Source of the DNA: Teichococcus aestuarii
Lineage (GTDB): Bacteria > Pseudomonadota > Alphaproteobacteria > Acetobacterales > Acetobacteraceae
Direction of reading: 5' to 3'
Assembly (NCBI RefSeq): GCF_003116135.1
Contig: NZ_PDOA01000007.1
Location: 1-64,000, forward strand
Length of the DNA stretch: 64,000 bases
The notes below the pieces were generated by a model. It saw only the letters and a program-made list of their open reading frames with translations, was not told the origin of the DNA and searched no databases. Shown in pieces: positions 61,098 through 64,000 of the stretch; within the stretch, counting starts at the first letter, position 1, and the number at the start of each line of letters is the position of its first letter. The position numbers and the translations under genes are program-made.

Positions 61098-61712
61098 ATG
61101 AGCAAGATCCTGGTCCTGTACTACTCCACCTACGGCCATATCGAGACCCTGGCCGGCGCCATCGCCGAGGGCGCCCGGCAGGTGCCCGGCGCCGAGGTGG
61201 TGGTCAAGCGCGTGCCGGAGACGGCGCCGGAGGCGGTGGCCAAGGCCGCCCACTTCAAGCTCGACCAGGCGGCGCCGGTCGCGACCGTGCAGGAGCTGCC
61301 GGAGTACGACGCCATCATCATCGGCACCCCCACCCGCTATGGCCGCATGGCCTCGCAGATGGCCAGCTTCCTCGACCAGACGGGCGGGCTGTGGTTCCAG
61401 GACAAGCTGGTGGGCAAGGTCGGCGCCGTCTTCACCTCCACCGCCAGCCAGCATGGCGGGCAGGAGACGACGATCATGTCCACCATCGTCAACCTGATGC
61501 ATTTCGGCATGACGATCGTCGGCCTGCCCTACAGCGAGAAGCGCCTGACCGACATCAGCACGGTCAATGGCGGCACGCCCTACGGCGCCTCCACCATCGC
61601 CAATGGCGACGGCTCCCGCCAGCCTTCCGAGGCGGAGCTGGAGATGGCGAAGTTCCAGGGCCGCCATGTGGCCGAGGTGACCTCCGCCCTGGTTCGCGGC
61701 CGCGCCGGCTGA
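61098..61712 (+). CDS. wrbA: NAD(P)H:quinone oxidoreductase WrbA
   Basis: A 204-aa flavodoxin-like quinone reductase. The FMN phosphate loop is [14 protein letters not shown], then [39 protein letters not shown] and [24 protein letters not shown] are all typical WrbA blocks. It reduces quinones by two electrons, avoiding semiquinone radicals. ATG 61098 is preceded by AGAGGAG. The next genes, an extradiol-type dioxygenase and a hydrolase, complete a quinone-handling module. Confidence 0.95.
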   Translation: MSKILVLYYSTYGHIETLAGAIAEGARQVPGAEVVVKRVPETAPEAVAKAAHFKLDQAAPVATVQELPEYDAIIIGTPTRYGRMASQMASFLDQTGGLWFQDKLVGKVGAVFTSTASQHGGQETTIMSTIVNLMHFGMTIVGLPYSEKRLTDISTVNGGTPYGASTIANGDGSRQPSEAELEMAKFQGRHVAEVTSALVRGRAG

Positions 61713-61847
61713 CGCGCGAAGGCCAGGAGGCGCTCTCCCCCCTCCTCCCCGGGGCGCCTCCTGGCAGCGACCATCAACCCCGCCCCCCATCCCGGCCATC
61801 GCTCCGGCCCCGGCCATGAGCCGTGACAGCGGAAAGGAACCCCCGCC

Positions 61848-62792
61848 ATGCAACTGCACGGTATCCATCACCTGACCGCCGTCTCGGCCGATGCCCGGGG
61901 CAACCACGCCTTCTACACCGGCCCGATGGGCATGCGTCTGGTGAAGAAGACGGTGAACCAGGACGACACCAGCGCCTACCACCTGTTCTACGCCGATGGC
62001 GAGGCGAGCCCCGGCACCGACCTCACCTTCTTCGACTGGCCGGTGGAGCGCGAGCGGCGCGGCACCGCCAGCGTCACCCGCACCGGGCTTCGGGTGGCGG
62101 GCGAGGCGGCCCTGGCCTGGTGGGCGGAGCGCCTGGCGGGGAACGGCGTGACCCCCGGCCCGCTGCGCGAGATCGATGGCCGCCTGCAACTCGATTTCGA
62201 GGACCCCGAGGGCCAGCGCCTGGCGCTGGTCGATGATGGCGGCGCGGGCGTTGCCCACCCCTGGGCGCGCAGCCCGGTGCCGGCGGAGATGCAGATCCGC
62301 GGCCTCGGCCCGATCACCATGAGCGTGGCCGACCTTGCCCATTCCGAGGCGTTCGCCACGGAGGTGATGGGCATGCGCCGCGTCCGCACCTACCAGTCGG
62401 ACGACGCCGCCCCGGTGACGGTGCATGTCTTCGCGATGGGCGAGGGCGGCCCGGCGGCCGAGCTGCACATGCGGGTGGAGCCGCACCTGCCCCGCGCCCG
62501 CCAGGGTGCCGGCGCCGTGCACCATGTGGCCTTCCGCATCCCCGATGCCGATTACGGCGCCTGGGTGGACCGCTTCGACCGCTACCGCCTGCCCTCCAGC
62601 GGCCCGGTGGACCGCTACTACTTCCGCAGCCTCTACATCCGCGAGCCGGGCGGCATCCTCTACGAGATCGCGACCGACGGCCCCGGCTTCGACGCCGACG
62701 AGCCGAAGGAATCGCTCGGTGAGCGCCTGGCCCTGCCGCCCTTCCTGGAGCCGCGGCGCGCCGCCATCGAGCGGGGGCTGAAGCCGCTTTGA
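61848..62792 (+). CDS. VOC-family ring-cleaving dioxygenase (MhqO-like)
   Basis: A 314-aa protein made of two vicinal-oxygen-chelate modules. It opens with [20 protein letters not shown], and metal ligands are expected at H7/H8, in [10 protein letters not shown] (second module) and at the Glu of [11 protein letters not shown]. The pattern [24 protein letters not shown] is shared by the MhqO/MhqA ring-cleaving dioxygenases that act on hydroquinones. It acts downstream of the quinone reductase WrbA. The stop overlaps the start of the hydrolase gene by TTGA. A gap of 135 bases separates it from wrbA. Confidence 0.88.
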   Translation: MQLHGIHHLTAVSADARGNHAFYTGPMGMRLVKKTVNQDDTSAYHLFYADGEASPGTDLTFFDWPVERERRGTASVTRTGLRVAGEAALAWWAERLAGNGVTPGPLREIDGRLQLDFEDPEGQRLALVDDGGAGVAHPWARSPVPAEMQIRGLGPITMSVADLAHSEAFATEVMGMRRVRTYQSDDAAPVTVHVFAMGEGGPAAELHMRVEPHLPRARQGAGAVHHVAFRIPDADYGAWVDRFDRYRLPSSGPVDRYYFRSLYIREPGGILYEIATDGPGFDADEPKESLGERLALPPFLEPRRAAIERGLKPL

Positions 62793-63451
62793 GCTGGCTG
62801 TCGCGCGGCACCGGCGCGCATGCCGGCCTGCCCGTCGCCCTGGAGGGGGCGCCGCTGCACAGGGCCCGCGCGGCGGTGGTGCTGCTGCACGGCCGGGCGG
62901 GCAACCCATACGCCATCCTGCGCCACGCGCGGGTGCTGGGCCAGCCGGACCTCGCCCTGCTGGCGCCGCAGGCGGAGGGGCGCAGCTGGTATCCCGCCCG
63001 CTTCGTCCGCCCGCTGGCGGAGAATGCGGCGCATCTGGACTCCGCCTTCTCCGTGGTGGATGGGCTGATCGCCGCGGCCGGCCTGCCCCCGGAGCGTGTG
63101 GCGCTGATGGGCTTCTCGCAGGGCGCCTGCGTCTCGCTGGAATATGTGGTGCGGCGCCGCCCGCGGCTGGGCGCCGTGATTGCGCTGAGCGGCGGGCTGA
63201 TGGGCGCGGCGCCACCCGACCCGGCGCCGGAGCCCGGCTTGGCCGGCCTGCCGGTGCTGCTCGCCGGCGGCAGGGAGGACCGGCAGATCCCGCTCGCCCG
63301 CGTGCTGGAGACGGAGGATGCGCTGGGCCGCCTCGGCGCCGACGTGACCCTGCATCTCCGGGATGGCGACCTGCACGGCGTGACGGAGGCGGAGCGCCGC
63401 CTCGCCGCCACCCTGCTGGCCCGGCTGGGCACGGCGCCGGCTGGCGCCTAG
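62789..63451 (+). CDS. Alpha/beta-hydrolase, phospholipase/carboxylesterase family (MhqD-like)
   Basis: A 220-aa hydrolase. It has the oxyanion stretch [11 protein letters not shown], nucleophile elbow [13 protein letters not shown], acid residue region [13 protein letters not shown] and His in [10 protein letters not shown]. This is the MhqD/YpfH-like carboxylesterase group. It begins with TTG (62789), overlapping the dioxygenase stop (TTGA), so translation is coupled. In Bacillus, MhqO and MhqD are co-induced by quinones. Here the same pairing lies behind wrbA under a LysR-type regulator. Confidence 0.87.
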   Translation: MSWLSRGTGAHAGLPVALEGAPLHRARAAVVLLHGRAGNPYAILRHARVLGQPDLALLAPQAEGRSWYPARFVRPLAENAAHLDSAFSVVDGLIAAAGLPPERVALMGFSQGACVSLEYVVRRRPRLGAVIALSGGLMGAAPPDPAPEPGLAGLPVLLAGGREDRQIPLARVLETEDALGRLGADVTLHLRDGDLHGVTEAERRLAATLLARLGTAPAGA

Positions 63452-63496
63452 CGCGGCGGAGCGCCTGAGGGCGGGGGCCGGGTTGGGCCCCGGCCA

Positions 63497-64000
63497 TCAG
63501 CCGCCGAAGCGGTCGGACCAGGCGGGCTGCGCCCCCGCCCAGGGGAGCGCCGTGGCGGCATGCACGCCGCGCGCGATGGCCCGCGCCATCACCTGGGTCG
63601 CCAGATGGCCGAGCGCGGTGAGGTCGGCGCCCGGCTTCGCGCTCGTGGCGGCGGCGAAAATCGTGTCGCCGTCATTGGGGGCATGCGCCGGCAGCACGGC
63701 GCGCGCCAGCCCGTCATCGGCCATGATGGCGAGGCGCTTCGCCTGCGCCTTGCTCAGCGCCGCGTCGGTGACGACCAGGCCGATGGTGGTGGCGCTGGGC
63801 GCGCCGCCCTTCAGCCGGGGGGCGAGATCCGCCGGCGTGAAGCGCGCCGGCAGGCCGAGGCCGCCGAACTCCGCCCCCTGCTCGAAGGGCGCCGCCCAGA
63901 AATGCGGCCCGTCCCCCACCAGCGGCGAGCCGACGGCGTTGACCGCGACGAGCGCCGCCACGCAATGCCCGCTGGCGGTGACGCCGCTGGCGGAGCCTAG
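63497..64000 (-). CDS. P1-family peptidase (DmpA/NylC-like), C-terminal part
   Basis: The reading frame enters from the right edge and ends at 63497; 167 residues are visible. GSASGVTASGHCVAALVAVNAVGSPL, then TTIGLVVTDAALSKAQAKRLA and HAPNDGDTIFAAAT are typical of S58 (DmpA/aminopeptidase, 6-aminohexanoate-oligomer hydrolase) proteins, N-terminal nucleophile enzymes that cut themselves into two chains. The self-cleavage site was not recognised in the visible part. The start lies outside the window. Confidence 0.87.
   Translation of the reverse strand, partial: LGSASGVTASGHCVAALVAVNAVGSPLVGDGPHFWAAPFEQGAEFGGLGLPARFTPADLAPRLKGGAPSATTIGLVVTDAALSKAQAKRLAIMADDGLARAVLPAHAPNDGDTIFAAATSAKPGADLTALGHLATQVMARAIARGVHAATALPWAGAQPAWSDRFGG

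Overview
The window is about 70% G+C with tightly packed, often 4-base-overlapping genes. Gene types and codon use point to an alphaproteobacterium, most likely Acetobacteraceae of the Roseomonas kind; this is inference, since no rRNA or taxonomic marker is present. A complete plasmid maintenance block (ParA, ParB, iteron-type initiator, iterons with a DnaA box, toxin-antitoxin pair) lies in the middle. The window is therefore probably part of a large plasmid or chromid, although an integrated plasmid is not excluded.

Layout. 1-4141: the edge of an IS5-like transposase, then a SulP anion transporter with a tandem universal stress protein, and an OpgC-like membrane acyltransferase. 4244-13019 (minus strand): an eight-gene operon-like cluster holding UbiA-type phosphoribosyl transferase, a flippase-like membrane protein, DprE1-like and DprE2-like enzymes, a divergent PAP2 phosphatase, a secreted DUF4185 protein and two GT-C-type membrane glycosyltransferases. 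Together they read as a polyprenyl-phosphate-D-arabinofuranose pathway with arabinan assembly and trimming. 13427-14274: small stress/envelope genes, namely a repeat-tailed lipoprotein, a hydrophobic peptide and a frameshifted CsbD-like gene. 14755-20514: a two-component pair whose NtrC-like regulator lacks the sigma54-contact motif, a decayed IS3-type transposase and a hybrid PAS kinase.

20543-28429 is the plasmid backbone. A leftward DUF2786 / HExxH protease / UvrD-like helicase operon is divergent from rightward parAB across a region with two perfect palindromes 32 bp apart. Then come the initiator gene, seven 17-bp iterons and a RHH antitoxin with a RelE/ParE toxin. 28730-30565 is a second, RpoD-like sigma factor with a clear terminator.

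31510-42916 is a chemosensory operon (CheW, CheR-TPR, CheW, receptor, CheA-REC, CheB). It resembles Wsp-type systems but ends in two multidomain hybrid kinases instead of a diguanylate cyclase. 42935-52006 is a catabolic/transport island (GMC oxidoreductase, SDR, Liv-type ABC transporter with a fused LivM-LivG, zinc alcohol dehydrogenase) facing a divergent GntR regulator with an operator-like inverted repeat. 52043-59017: HU, a fused DhaK-DhaL kinase, a PRC-barrel protein, an MFS transporter, small proteins and a PLP enzyme. 59067-63451: an esterase and a quinone-response module (LysR divergent from wrbA, then an MhqO-like dioxygenase and MhqD-like hydrolase). The right edge cuts a P1-family peptidase.

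No tRNA, rRNA or CRISPR array was recognised by eye.
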